From: Pseudomonas fontis
GTDB lineage: Bacteria; Pseudomonadota; Gammaproteobacteria; Pseudomonadales; Pseudomonadaceae
Direction: 5' to 3'
NCBI RefSeq assembly: GCF_028656955.1
Contig: NZ_JAMDGY010000026.1
Span: 60,905 to 124,904 of the forward strand
DNA: 64,000 nt
Positions 30,919 to 41,566 of this stretch are shown here, in pieces. The notes beneath the pieces were generated by a model. That model was given only the letters and a program-made list of their open reading frames with translations, was not told the origin of the DNA and ran no database searches. A program made the position numbers and the translations under genes. Every line of letters begins with the position of its first letter. Positions within the stretch are counted from its first letter, which is position 1.

Positions 30919-31803
30919 TCAAAGCGCGTTGATCGGGATCTTCAGGTAGCGGATGCCGTTGGCTTCCGGCTCGGGCAATTGGCCGCTGCGCATGTTCACC
31001 TGCACTGACGGCAGGATCAGCACCGGCATGTCGAGGGTGGCATCGCGCGCTTCGCGCATGGCCACGAAGCATTCTTCGCTGGTGCCCTCACGTACGTGGA
31101 TATTGCTGCTGCGCTGCTCGGCGACCGTGGTCATGTAGCGCAACTCACGGCCCCCGGGCAGGTAGTCGTGGCACATGAACAGGCGCGTGTCGTCGGGCAG
31201 GGCGAGGATGCGGTGGATGGAGCGGAACAAGGTGCGCGCATCGGCCCCGGGGAAATCGCAGCGCGCGGTGCCGTAGTCGGGCATGAACAGCGTGTCGCCA
31301 ACGAACGCCGCACTCTCTGCGTCAGACGCCACCAGGTAGGTCATGCACGCCGGGGTATGGCCGGGTGTGTGCAAGGCGCGTGCGGTCAGGTTGCCGATGT
31401 GGAACACCTGCTCATCCTCAAACAGCACATCGAACTGGCTGCCATCGCGGGCGAAGCCGGGCTCGGCATTGAACAGGGCGCCGAAGACCTTCTGCACCTG
31501 GGTGATCCGGCTGCCAATGGCCAACTGGCCGCCCAGTTCGTGCTTGAGGTAATCGGCGGCGGACAGGTGATCAGCGTGGACGTGGGTTTCCAGAATCCAC
31601 TGCACCGAGGCATCCAGCTCGCGGATGCGCGCGATCAGGGTATCGGCCGAGCGGGTGTCGGTGCGACCGGACTTGGGGTCGTAGTCGAGCACGCTGTCGA
31701 TGATCGCGCAGCAGCGGGTAGCCGGGTCCATCACCAGGTAACTGATGGTCGAGGTGGCGCTGTCGAAGAGCGCTTCTACGTATAGGTTGCCGCCAATGAT
31801 CAT
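30919..31803 (-). CDS. pdo: Persulfide dioxygenase, metallo-beta-lactamase fold (PDO2/Blh type)
   Basis: 294 residues. The metal motif THVHADHLSAADYL gives the HXHXDH signature; later ligands lie in HTPGHTPACM and VGDTLFMPDYG, and MCHDYLPGG is typical of persulfide dioxygenases. Bacterial PDOs oxidise glutathione persulfide to sulfite using mononuclear iron. The start at 31803 is chosen because GGAG lies about 7 bases upstream; the longer frame to 31872 lacks a ribosome site. It is first of the pdo-sqr-tauE unit, divergent from fisR. Confidence 0.92.
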   Translation of the reverse strand: MIIGGNLYVEALFDSATSTISYLVMDPATRCCAIIDSVLDYDPKSGRTDTRSADTLIARIRELDASVQWILETHVHADHLSAADYLKHELGGQLAIGSRITQVQKVFGALFNAEPGFARDGSQFDVLFEDEQVFHIGNLTARALHTPGHTPACMTYLVASDAESAAFVGDTLFMPDYGTARCDFPGADARTLFRSIHRILALPDDTRLFMCHDYLPGGRELRYMTTVAEQRSSNIHVREGTSEECFVAMREARDATLDMPVLILPSVQVNMRSGQLPEPEANGIRYLKIPINAL

Positions 31804-32041
31804 TGGGTTCTCCAGACAAATCCGTTGATGCCGGGTCACAAGCCTGACCGGCAGTCGGCATGCAGTCATCAAGATATGTGCCAGTGATGACGTGGGAGAT
31901 TTCTCCCGATTTCATTGAGTCTGGCTCAAGTTTGGCAGGACGACTGCCGCGCCGACTGGCAGTGGGGTGGCAGTGCCTGGCAGTTTTTGGCAGTCGCCAG
32001 TGCCATCGGTTAAGCTGGCTGCCTGCTTTCCAGGTGTCGCC
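31804..32041. promoter_or_regulatory. fisR-pdo divergent control region
   Basis: 238 bases between the starts of pdo and fisR. It contains four TGGCAGT copies at 31957, 31968, 31978 and 31988 (10-11-base steps), a TGGCAGG at 31933 and inverted ACTGCC at 31943-31948. These lie 50-110 bases upstream of a sigma-54-like element facing pdo, as expected for an enhancer of a sigma-54 activator such as FisR. Binding is inferred. Confidence 0.65.
31868..31883 (-). promoter_or_regulatory. Candidate sigma-54 promoter for pdo-sqr-tauE
   Basis: On the minus strand TGGCAC is followed after 5 bases by TTGAT, giving a perfect -24 element and a -12 with TTGA in place of TTGC. It ends 65 bases before the pdo start codon. 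The presence of a sigma-54 activator next door supports it; the -12 mismatch lowers confidence. Confidence 0.45.
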
Positions 32042-33352
32042 ATGTCCACGTTCCCTGCTGCAACTGTCAGCCCTGCCGTGCAGGCGCTGGTGTCCTACCT
32101 TGAACACGATCCTCAGCCGACCATCGTGCTGGACACCGACTACAACATCCTTGCCGCCAACAGTGCCTACCTGCGCCAGTTCGGGGTTGAGGGGCAGCCG
32201 CCAATCGGTGCCAAGTGCCATCGCGTCTCCCATCACTATGCCGTGCCCTGCGATCAGGCCGGTGAGCATTGCCCGATGCGCAAGGCCTGGGACAGTCGCA
32301 GCCCGGAGCGGGTGCTGCATATTCACCACACCCCACGCGGCCCGGAGCATGTCGACGTCGAGCTGCGGCCAATCCTCGACGAGCAGGGCGAGGTGGTGGC
32401 CTTTGTCGAGCGGCTGACCAGCATTACCGTGGCATCGGCCCAGCCGCAGCAGCATGGCCTGGTCGGGCGCTCGCCGGCATTCAAGGAGGCGCTGTCGAGT
32501 TTGCAACGCTCGGCGCCTGCGCAGATTCCGGTCTTGCTGCAGGGTGAGTCGGGCACCGGCAAGGAGCTGTTCGCCCGCGCCCTTCACCTGAACAGCCCGC
32601 GTGCCAATGGGCCGCTGGTGGTAGTTGATTGCACCGGCTTGACCGAGTCGTTGTTTGAGAGCGAACTGTTCGGCTATGAGAAGGGCGCGTTTACCGGTGC
32701 CTTGCAGCGCAAGATCGGCCTGGCTGAAGCCGCCCATGGCGGGACCCTGTTCCTCGACGAGATTGGCGAGGTGCCGCTGGCCATGCAGGTGAAGCTGCTG
32801 CGCCTGATCGAATCGGGCAGCTTCCGGCCGGTGGGCAGCCTGCGCACGGTGCATGCGGACTTTCGCCTGGTCTCGGCCACGCACAAGCCGTTGAAGGAAA
32901 TGGCTGCAGCGGGGACCTTCCGGGAAGATCTGTACTACCGCATCAGTGCCTTCCCGATCCGCCTGCCCGCACTGCGCGAACGCGTAGACGACCTGCCGTT
33001 GCTGGTCGAGAGCCTGCTGCAACGCATGGCTGGCAAGGCAGCACCGAAGGTTGATAACGAGGCAATGAGTTTGCTCAGCCTGTACGCCTACCCCGGCAAT
33101 ATCCGCGAGCTGCGCAATGTGCTGGAACGGGCGAGACTGTTTACCGACGACGGGGTGATCCGGCCTGAGCATTTGCCGGAAGAATTGCGCGGGGAGGGGG
33201 CCGGTTATCCACAGCAGCGCAGCCCGACAAAACACCTGGGGCAGCTGGCGCAAGCGCTGGAGGCGTTCAATGGGTCACGCAGTGAGTTGGCCAAGCACTT
33301 GGGGATAAGTGAGCGAACGCTTTATCGGCGCTTGCAAAATCTGGGGAGGTAA
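32042..33352 (+). CDS. fisR: Sigma-54-dependent activator, FisR-type sulfide/polysulfide sensor
   Basis: 436 residues: N-terminal sensory domain (1-130), AAA+ domain with Walker A GESGTGKE, sigma-54 contact loop GAFTGA and Walker B LFLDEIGE, and a C-terminal Fis-type HTH ending in [13 protein letters not shown]. Three Cys in the sensory domain (C59, C70, C77) have the same 11- and 7-residue spacing as the polysulfide-reactive Cys triad known in FisR of Cupriavidus. Divergent from pdo-sqr-tauE, it most likely activates that operon when polysulfide accumulates. A diverged copy of its last 20 codons lies 640 bases downstream. Confidence 0.9.
   Translation: MSTFPAATVSPAVQALVSYLEHDPQPTIVLDTDYNILAANSAYLRQFGVEGQPPIGAKCHRVSHHYAVPCDQAGEHCPMRKAWDSRSPERVLHIHHTPRGPEHVDVELRPILDEQGEVVAFVERLTSITVASAQPQQHGLVGRSPAFKEALSSLQRSAPAQIPVLLQGESGTGKELFARALHLNSPRANGPLVVVDCTGLTESLFESELFGYEKGAFTGALQRKIGLAEAAHGGTLFLDEIGEVPLAMQVKLLRLIESGSFRPVGSLRTVHADFRLVSATHKPLKEMAAAGTFREDLYYRISAFPIRLPALRERVDDLPLLVESLLQRMAGKAAPKVDNEAMSLLSLYAYPGNIRELRNVLERARLFTDDGVIRPEHLPEELRGEGAGYPQQRSPTKHLGQLAQALEAFNGSRSELAKHLGISERTLYRRLQNLGR
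33314..33336 (+). repeat. 23-bp direct repeat, left copy (inside fisR 3' end)
   Basis: Identical over 23 bases to 33955-33977. It encodes the RTLYRRLQ recognition helix of FisR. Together the copies bracket the toxin-antitoxin module. Confidence 0.93.
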
Positions 33353-33356
33353 ACAA

Positions 33357-33644
33357 TCACTTCAGTCGATCAGAGGCCTTGCTGTAAACCTGTTCGCGTT
33401 CACGTTGATCAACCGCTACGACGAATACCAGCACCTCTTGGTCAATGACCTGATACACCAACCGGTAACCGCTGCTACGCAGCTTTATCTTGTAGCAGTC
33501 GGGCAAGCTGTGTAAACGGTGCGCTTCTACCCGAGGGTTTTCTAGAATTTCGAGCAGCTTCTTCTTGAACTGTTGTCGGACCGTGTCACCCAACTTGCGC
33601 CATTCCTTTAGCGCACGCGCATCGAACTCCAGTTTATAGGTCAT
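33357..33644 (-). CDS. RelE/ParE-superfamily mRNA interferase toxin
   Basis: 95 residues with the RelE fold signature: MTYKLEFDARALKEWRKLGD at the N terminus, ENPRVEAHRLHSLPDCYKIKL, then SGYRLVYQVIDQEVLVFVVAV and QREREQVY near the C-terminus. RelE toxins cleave mRNA in the ribosomal A site. The Arg and Tyr residues expected for catalysis (R in SGYRLVY, Y in the REREQVY end) are present. It overlaps the antitoxin by 11 bases, the usual TA arrangement. It converges on fisR with only 4 bases between stops. Confidence 0.92.
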   Translation of the reverse strand: MTYKLEFDARALKEWRKLGDTVRQQFKKKLLEILENPRVEAHRLHSLPDCYKIKLRSSGYRLVYQVIDQEVLVFVVAVDQREREQVYSKASDRLK

Positions 33645-33873
33645 CCAGCTCCACCTTCACACGCTGAGGGGACACTAGACGCTCGCGAACGGTTGCGATC
33701 AGTTCCTCATCCTCCTCCGTGAGTAACACAGGACGAAACGGCAACTGGCCTCGCTCTGCCACATACTGCAGGGCTTGGCGCATGAGTTCGGATGGGGTTA
33801 CACCCAAGCGCTCCAGCTCTCGATAGGCCCGCGCTTTCAACTCGTCGTCGACGCGAATATTGATGGATGCCAT
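33634..33873 (-). CDS. RelB/DinJ-family antitoxin
   Basis: 79 residues. The N terminus MASINIRVDDELKARAYREL is a ribbon-helix-helix DNA-binding fold typical of RelB/DinJ; the acidic C-terminal half (LTEEDEELIATVRERL, VKVELDDL) would wrap the toxin. The start at 33873 is preferred over an extension to 33921 as it gives the family start and has GGGAG about 9 bases upstream. It would neutralise the toxin and repress the pair. Confidence 0.92.
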   Translation of the reverse strand: MASINIRVDDELKARAYRELERLGVTPSELMRQALQYVAERGQLPFRPVLLTEEDEELIATVRERLVSPQRVKVELDDL

Positions 33874-33913
33874 GAAGTGGCACTCCCTGTAATGACAGTT
33901 GTCATCACAGTGA

Positions 33914-33993
33914 CAGCGCACTGCGACTTTAGCAAGCGCCTGGGGACAGGAGCACGAACGCTTTATCGGCGCTTGCAGACGCTAGGTAAATAA
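33914..33993 (+). pseudogene. Displaced duplicate of fisR 3' end
   Basis: The frame ending at 33993 reads [20 protein letters not shown] before a stop, matching the last residues of FisR ([20 protein letters not shown]) and including the right copy of the 23-bp repeat (33955-33977). There is no start or upstream part. The best explanation is that the toxin-antitoxin module entered the 3' end of fisR with a replacement end, leaving the original end behind. Confidence 0.8.
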
Positions 33994-34020
33994 CCCCACC
34001 CAGCGTCCACAGGCAGGCTG

Positions 34021-34842
34021 CTAGATAATGCTCACACCCGATTCCGGCACGAACATGAAGCAGTAGAACTCATAAGCCACCACCAGCTCACTGGTGTTGG
34101 TGGTGGACACCGGGCCCTGGTTCACGGTCCAGTTGGCGGTGGCCGGGTTGCTGATCGGGTTGCCGGCAAAGTCGAAGTTGGTCACCTGGTCAGAGCCATC
34201 TTTCTGCGACCATGAATTGCAGGAACCTGACGAGTTGTCGCAACGTGCCCAGTGGTAGTCGCCCGGCCAGTTTGCATCACTGCCGGCAGGAGACACCATC
34301 AATGCCACAAAGTGGCCGCCCAGATAGCCGGCCCCGGAACCAATACCTGGGTGCGGATTGGTCCCTTGTTTCGATGACTTGAACACCAGCAGCTCCGCCA
34401 TAGTTTTGCCGGCAAGTTGTAGACCGTCTTTTACCGCATAGCCCGAAACGAGCGCCCCGAGGGCTGCAACCGATTGCTGGAAGTCACTGGCCGTCAGCAG
34501 GTAACCGCTTTGCCGACCCGGCTGCGGGAAGGTGTTGGGGGTGATGTTGCAGCCATAGGCGTAGCAGTTGTTGTTGGGCTGGAACTTGTAGGACATGAAG
34601 TTGCCCTGGCAGTTGCCCGCCGGGTTGTAGCTGCCCGCAGCTTCCCCGTAGACCGTCGGCGAGTACTGCGGAACACCGATGGTTTCAACGCTGGGGACGG
34701 TGATATTGACCTGGACAATGGTCGGCGCAATGTACTGCTCGGTGGTCAAGGTGGCCAACGCAGGCCCCATGATCAACTGATGGAACTGATCTTGCGGCGC
34801 AACCACACCACTCAATTTGAACTGACGTTTGAACACTGGCAT
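34021..34842 (-). CDS. Uncharacterised protein with Cys/His hydrolase-like motifs
   Basis: 273 residues, no signal peptide or membrane segment. The central pattern is FQPNNNCYAYGCNITPNTFP followed by QPGR, then GGHFVALMVSP and DYHWARCDNSSG with WSQKDGS. From memory, similar NNCY-x-Y ... FxQPGR ... DxHWYR ... WSxKxG proteins are scattered in bacteria without a known role. The conserved C93, H177 and H197 suggest a papain-like or NlpC/P60-like Cys hydrolase (inference). It lies 68 bases downstream of the asparaginase-lectin gene on the same strand, so the two are probably one unit. The start context is weak. Confidence 0.7.
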   Translation of the reverse strand: MPVFKRQFKLSGVVAPQDQFHQLIMGPALATLTTEQYIAPTIVQVNITVPSVETIGVPQYSPTVYGEAAGSYNPAGNCQGNFMSYKFQPNNNCYAYGCNITPNTFPQPGRQSGYLLTASDFQQSVAALGALVSGYAVKDGLQLAGKTMAELLVFKSSKQGTNPHPGIGSGAGYLGGHFVALMVSPAGSDANWPGDYHWARCDNSSGSCNSWSQKDGSDQVTNFDFAGNPISNPATANWTVNQGPVSTTNTSELVVAYEFYCFMFVPESGVSII

Positions 34843-34910
34843 CGCTTGATCCTCGGTAGGGTAGAAGGTGCATCAGTTGAGTTGCCGTTCACTTGCATCG
34901 CGACCCGCTG

Positions 34911-36503
34911 TCAGCCAGCGGGGTACAGCGTGGCCGCAACGACCATCGCCGAATAGTTGAATACCTGGACTTTGAGGGTGCTGCTGGCGCCCGAGCCGGC
35001 GTAATGCCCGCTCACTACAAGTCGTGAAGAAGCGCCGTTTGCATTGCCGGTGTTGGTTGCCCACAAGGCCTGGTTGTTGCGGCTGTAGAACACCAGGTTG
35101 CCGTCGTTCTGCATCACCAGCCGGCCGGGAAGATCGCTGCTGCTCGGCGCCGTGGGTAATTGCCAAAGTGCAGTGGTGTTGCCGGCGCCTGTCAGCACCG
35201 GCCCCAGCAGTGGGTCGTTGCTCAACGTTGCACTGCCATCCAGCGCGCTGATCGACTCGCCCGGCAGCAAGGTGCTGTTGCTGCGGCTGTCGAGGGTATT
35301 GATGCTTTGCATCTCACCGGCGAGGTTGGTCTGGAACAGCGTCTGCACCTGGTCTCGGGTCCAGCTCTTGCTGCTGGCCGAGGCCATGAGGATCATCAAC
35401 TTTGCCAGGGCGGCCATGGGCGTCATGTCGGCTGGCGCCAGCGCGCCCACTTGCGGCAACCAGGCGCCAGCTGCATAGGCGCTGTTGTTGACCGTACCGG
35501 CGATGACCTGGGTGCAGTCGACCAGGTTCACACCTTGCTCGTTGGCCATGTTCAGTGCCTGGTAGATCGCACCGCTGGCCGGCGTGTCGGGATTGCCGGA
35601 AGGGAAATTACCTTCGCCATACGACTCGAGGATGATGCCCTTGGCCCCGGCGCTAACCACTGCATTGATCAGGTTGGCCATGAAGCCACTGGCCGGCGAC
35701 ATGCTGTACCAGGCTGGGAAGGCATTGAGCTGCATCACCGGAACGTTGTTGATCGCTGCCGAAATGGCCGTCACTGCGGATACCTGGCCGGCCAGCACCT
35801 CGCTATTGTCCAGGCTGACACTGGCATGCACCGGCCCTGGTAACCAGTTGTCCGCATACAGCGAAAACTCCACGCCGTACTCGGCCAGGGCCGGGTAGTT
35901 GGGCGAGGAGAAAGCGTTGAACTCACTGGCATTGGTTTTGACCGCCCGGTTGCCGCGGTACAGCTGGTTCTGGAAATACACGCAGACTTCAGCGACACCC
36001 GTACGTGCTGCAGCCACCGAGCCGCAGACGTTCTGGAAGGCATCGGTGTTGAAGTTCAGCGTCAGTGCCGCTGAGCTGCTGGCCTGGTAGTACAGGGGGA
36101 CCTGCGAGCCAGTGATGATCACCGGCTTGCTCAACACTGCTGTGCCGTTGCCGCTGGCATCGAAACCATTGAGCAGGAACGACAGGGCCGTGCCACTGAA
36201 GTCCATGCTGTCGGTGCCATGCAGCACCACGAAACCATCGTAGGCGGCATAGTTGCTCAGGATGCCCTGAGCCATGATGCACCAGTCCGTCGGTTGAAGA
36301 TTGGTGCTGTCCAGGGTCTGGGTGGCCGACTCGGGGAAGGTGACCGAGGTGAGGTAGGTGATCTGCAGGTCGGGAAACTGTTGTAGCAGGATGGGGTTGA
36401 GTAGCTGTTCGCTGGCGCTGGCAAACGCGGCTGCCGACATTGGCGCCAGTGGATTGCCGACACAGCTGATGGTACCGCCAGTATTGATGACTGCGATCTT
36501 CAT
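34911..36503 (-). CDS. L-asparaginase fused to a C-terminal B-type (bulb) lectin domain
   Basis: 530 residues. The first 410 or so form an asparaginase: NTGGTIS with nucleophile T11, LHGTDSMDFSG with T97 and D98, and YRGNRAVKTN with K189, corresponding to the catalytic set of bacterial asparaginases; SPNYPALAEYG follows. Residues about 412-530 carry a B-lectin (bulb-type) domain with the mannose-binding motif QNDGNLVFY (465-473), matching QXDXNXVXY, then ALWATNTG. No signal peptide. The start at 36503 gives the canonical MKIAVINTGGTIS, with AAGGA 9 bases upstream. Expected reaction: Asn to Asp plus ammonia. The lectin tail is unusual for an asparaginase and suggests a glycan or surface target. 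Confidence 0.88.
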   Translation of the reverse strand: MKIAVINTGGTISCVGNPLAPMSAAAFASASEQLLNPILLQQFPDLQITYLTSVTFPESATQTLDSTNLQPTDWCIMAQGILSNYAAYDGFVVLHGTDSMDFSGTALSFLLNGFDASGNGTAVLSKPVIITGSQVPLYYQASSSAALTLNFNTDAFQNVCGSVAAARTGVAEVCVYFQNQLYRGNRAVKTNASEFNAFSSPNYPALAEYGVEFSLYADNWLPGPVHASVSLDNSEVLAGQVSAVTAISAAINNVPVMQLNAFPAWYSMSPASGFMANLINAVVSAGAKGIILESYGEGNFPSGNPDTPASGAIYQALNMANEQGVNLVDCTQVIAGTVNNSAYAAGAWLPQVGALAPADMTPMAALAKLMILMASASSKSWTRDQVQTLFQTNLAGEMQSINTLDSRSNSTLLPGESISALDGSATLSNDPLLGPVLTGAGNTTALWQLPTAPSSSDLPGRLVMQNDGNLVFYSRNNQALWATNTGNANGASSRLVVSGHYAGSGASSTLKVQVFNYSAMVVAATLYPAG

Positions 36504-36746
36504 ACGCGTGCTTCCTTGGCGTAGTGAGGCCTGTTGAGTCAGTTTGGGGAGTGGAGTGCACAGACGCAGGGCAGGGTTTCGGCTGGCGCCGAATGCCGGG
36601 CAGGGAAGGGGGTGATCGAGCGCGCTGCCTTGCGCATGGGTGTGCATTCCTTGTCAGTGCTCGAACAGCGTAGTTGGCTTTTTGGGGGCTGGAGGCCCGT
36701 CACACAGCAGCAAGACAGACGGTAGCATCGGGCCACACACTGCACA

Positions 36747-36772
36747 TTGTGGGAGCCAACCTTGCCCGCGAT
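36747..36772 (+). repeat. Degenerate solitary REP element
   Basis: TGTGGGAGCCAACCTTGCCC then GCGATG. It resembles the REP consensus but with the central GC arms changed, and no inverted partner is nearby. Confidence 0.7.
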
Positions 36773-36801
36773 GAGGCCCGAGAAAGCACCAAAAACCCAT
36801 A

Positions 36802-36817
36802 CGTTTCACGTGGAACA
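36802..36817. promoter_or_regulatory. parS-like ParB-binding site
   Basis: CGTTTCACGTGGAACA differs from the ParB consensus (TGTTYCACGTGRAACA) only in the first base. It lies just beyond the gyrB terminator, 14 kb from parAB. Confidence 0.75.
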
Positions 36818-36822
36818 TAACG

Positions 36823-36857
36823 AAAAAACCCCGGCACGATGGCCGGGGTTTTCTTTT
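36823..36857 (-). terminator. Rho-independent terminator of gyrB
   Basis: Stem CCCCGGC / GCCGGGG with loop of 6, flanked by A and T runs on both sides so it works on the minus strand. It lies 22 bases after the gyrB stop. Confidence 0.9.
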
Positions 36858-36878
36858 ACAGGCAGTGATTACACGTAA

Positions 36879-40404
<3,526 letters not shown>

Positions 40405-40423
40405 CTAGAATCTGCTGGGCAAA

Positions 40424-41527
40424 TTACAGACGCATCGGCATGACAACGTAAGCGGAATCGTCGTTGTCTGCCTCTTGCAGCAGCGCACTGCTGTTGGAGT
40501 CGGACAAGATCAGGCGAACCTGCTCGGTGGTCATGACGCCCAACACATCCAGCAGGTAGCTGACGTTGAAACCGATTTCCAGCGCGCTACCGTTGTAGTC
40601 GACGCTGACTTCTTCTTCGGCTTCTTCCTGCTCTGGGTTGTTGGCCTGGATCTTCAACTGACCGCTGGCCAGTTGCAGACGGATGCCGCGGTACTTCTCG
40701 TTCGACAGAATTGCAGTACGGCTGAACGCTTCACGCAGGGCCTGACGATCACCCAACACCAGCTTGTCACCGCCTTTAGGCAGTACACGCTCGTAGTCTG
40801 GGAACTTGCCGTCGACCAGCTTGGAGGTGAAGGTGAACTCACCGGTGGTCGCACGAATGTGGTGCTGGCCCAGGACGATGCTCACCTGGCCATCCGGCTC
40901 GGTCAGCAGACGCGCCAGCTCGAGGATACCCTTGCGTGGCACGATGACCTGGTGACGATCGGCCTGGCCGATGTCTGCGCTCATCGAGCACATGGCCAGA
41001 CGGTGACCGTCGGTCGCCACGGCGCGCAGGACGCCTGTGGATACTTCCAACAGCATGCCGTTGAGGTAGTAACGCACGTCCTGCTGGGCCATGGCGAAGC
41101 TGGTGCGTTCGATCAAACGACGCAGGCGGCTTTGCTCAAGGTTGCAGGTCAGCGAACCCGGGCCTTCTTCCACCGTCGGGAAATCGTTGGCCGGCAGGGT
41201 CGACAGGGTGAAACGGCTACGGCCGGCTTTAACCACCAGCTTCTGCTCGTCGACCTTGATGTCGATCAGCGCGTCATTGGGCAAGCTTTTGCAGATATCC
41301 ATCAGCTTGCGCGCAGGTACGGTGATTTCGCCCGGCTCAGCCGGTTCTTCCAGTTGGACGCGGCCAACCAGTTCCACTTCCAGGTCAGTACCGGTCAGCG
41401 AGAGCTGCTGGCCTTGCACGACCAACAGCACGTTGGACAGTACTGGCAAGGTCTGGCGGCGCTCGACGACACCTGCGACCAGTTGCAGGGGTTTCAACAG
41501 GGCTTCGCGTTGAATGGTGAAATGCAT
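40424..41527 (-). CDS. dnaN: DNA polymerase III beta sliding clamp
   Basis: 367 residues forming three repeats of the clamp fold. MHFTIQREALLKPLQLVAGVVERRQTLPVLSNVL-type start and the C-terminal YVVMPMRL are diagnostic. The dimer encircles DNA and tethers polymerase III, Hda and MutS. It lies between dnaA (39-base gap) and recF (19-base gap), probably in one operon. Confidence 0.99.
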   Translation of the reverse strand: MHFTIQREALLKPLQLVAGVVERRQTLPVLSNVLLVVQGQQLSLTGTDLEVELVGRVQLEEPAEPGEITVPARKLMDICKSLPNDALIDIKVDEQKLVVKAGRSRFTLSTLPANDFPTVEEGPGSLTCNLEQSRLRRLIERTSFAMAQQDVRYYLNGMLLEVSTGVLRAVATDGHRLAMCSMSADIGQADRHQVIVPRKGILELARLLTEPDGQVSIVLGQHHIRATTGEFTFTSKLVDGKFPDYERVLPKGGDKLVLGDRQALREAFSRTAILSNEKYRGIRLQLASGQLKIQANNPEQEEAEEEVSVDYNGSALEIGFNVSYLLDVLGVMTTEQVRLILSDSNSSALLQEADNDDSAYVVMPMRL

Positions 41528-41566
41528 GGTCTAGTCCCTTGCCTTAAAAAGCTGCGCTGACGTTCA

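Larger units (their letters stand above)
36504..36878. other. Intergenic region between asparaginase-lectin and gyrB
   Basis: 375 bases without a gene. It holds the promoter region of the asparaginase unit (no clear -35/-10), a degenerate single REP (36747-36772), a parS-like site (36802-36817) and the gyrB terminator (36823-36857). Confidence 0.7.

Noticed and set aside
31571..33253. A 560-codon minus-strand frame across fisR and the pdo promoter
   Set aside because: Shadow frame opposite fisR; no domain, no ribosome site, and it would cross the divergent control region.
33775..33993. A 72-codon plus-strand frame ending in the fisR-like tail as a gene
   Set aside because: Its first two thirds are antisense to the antitoxin and unlike FisR; only the last 20 codons are homologous, so it is a remnant, not a gene.
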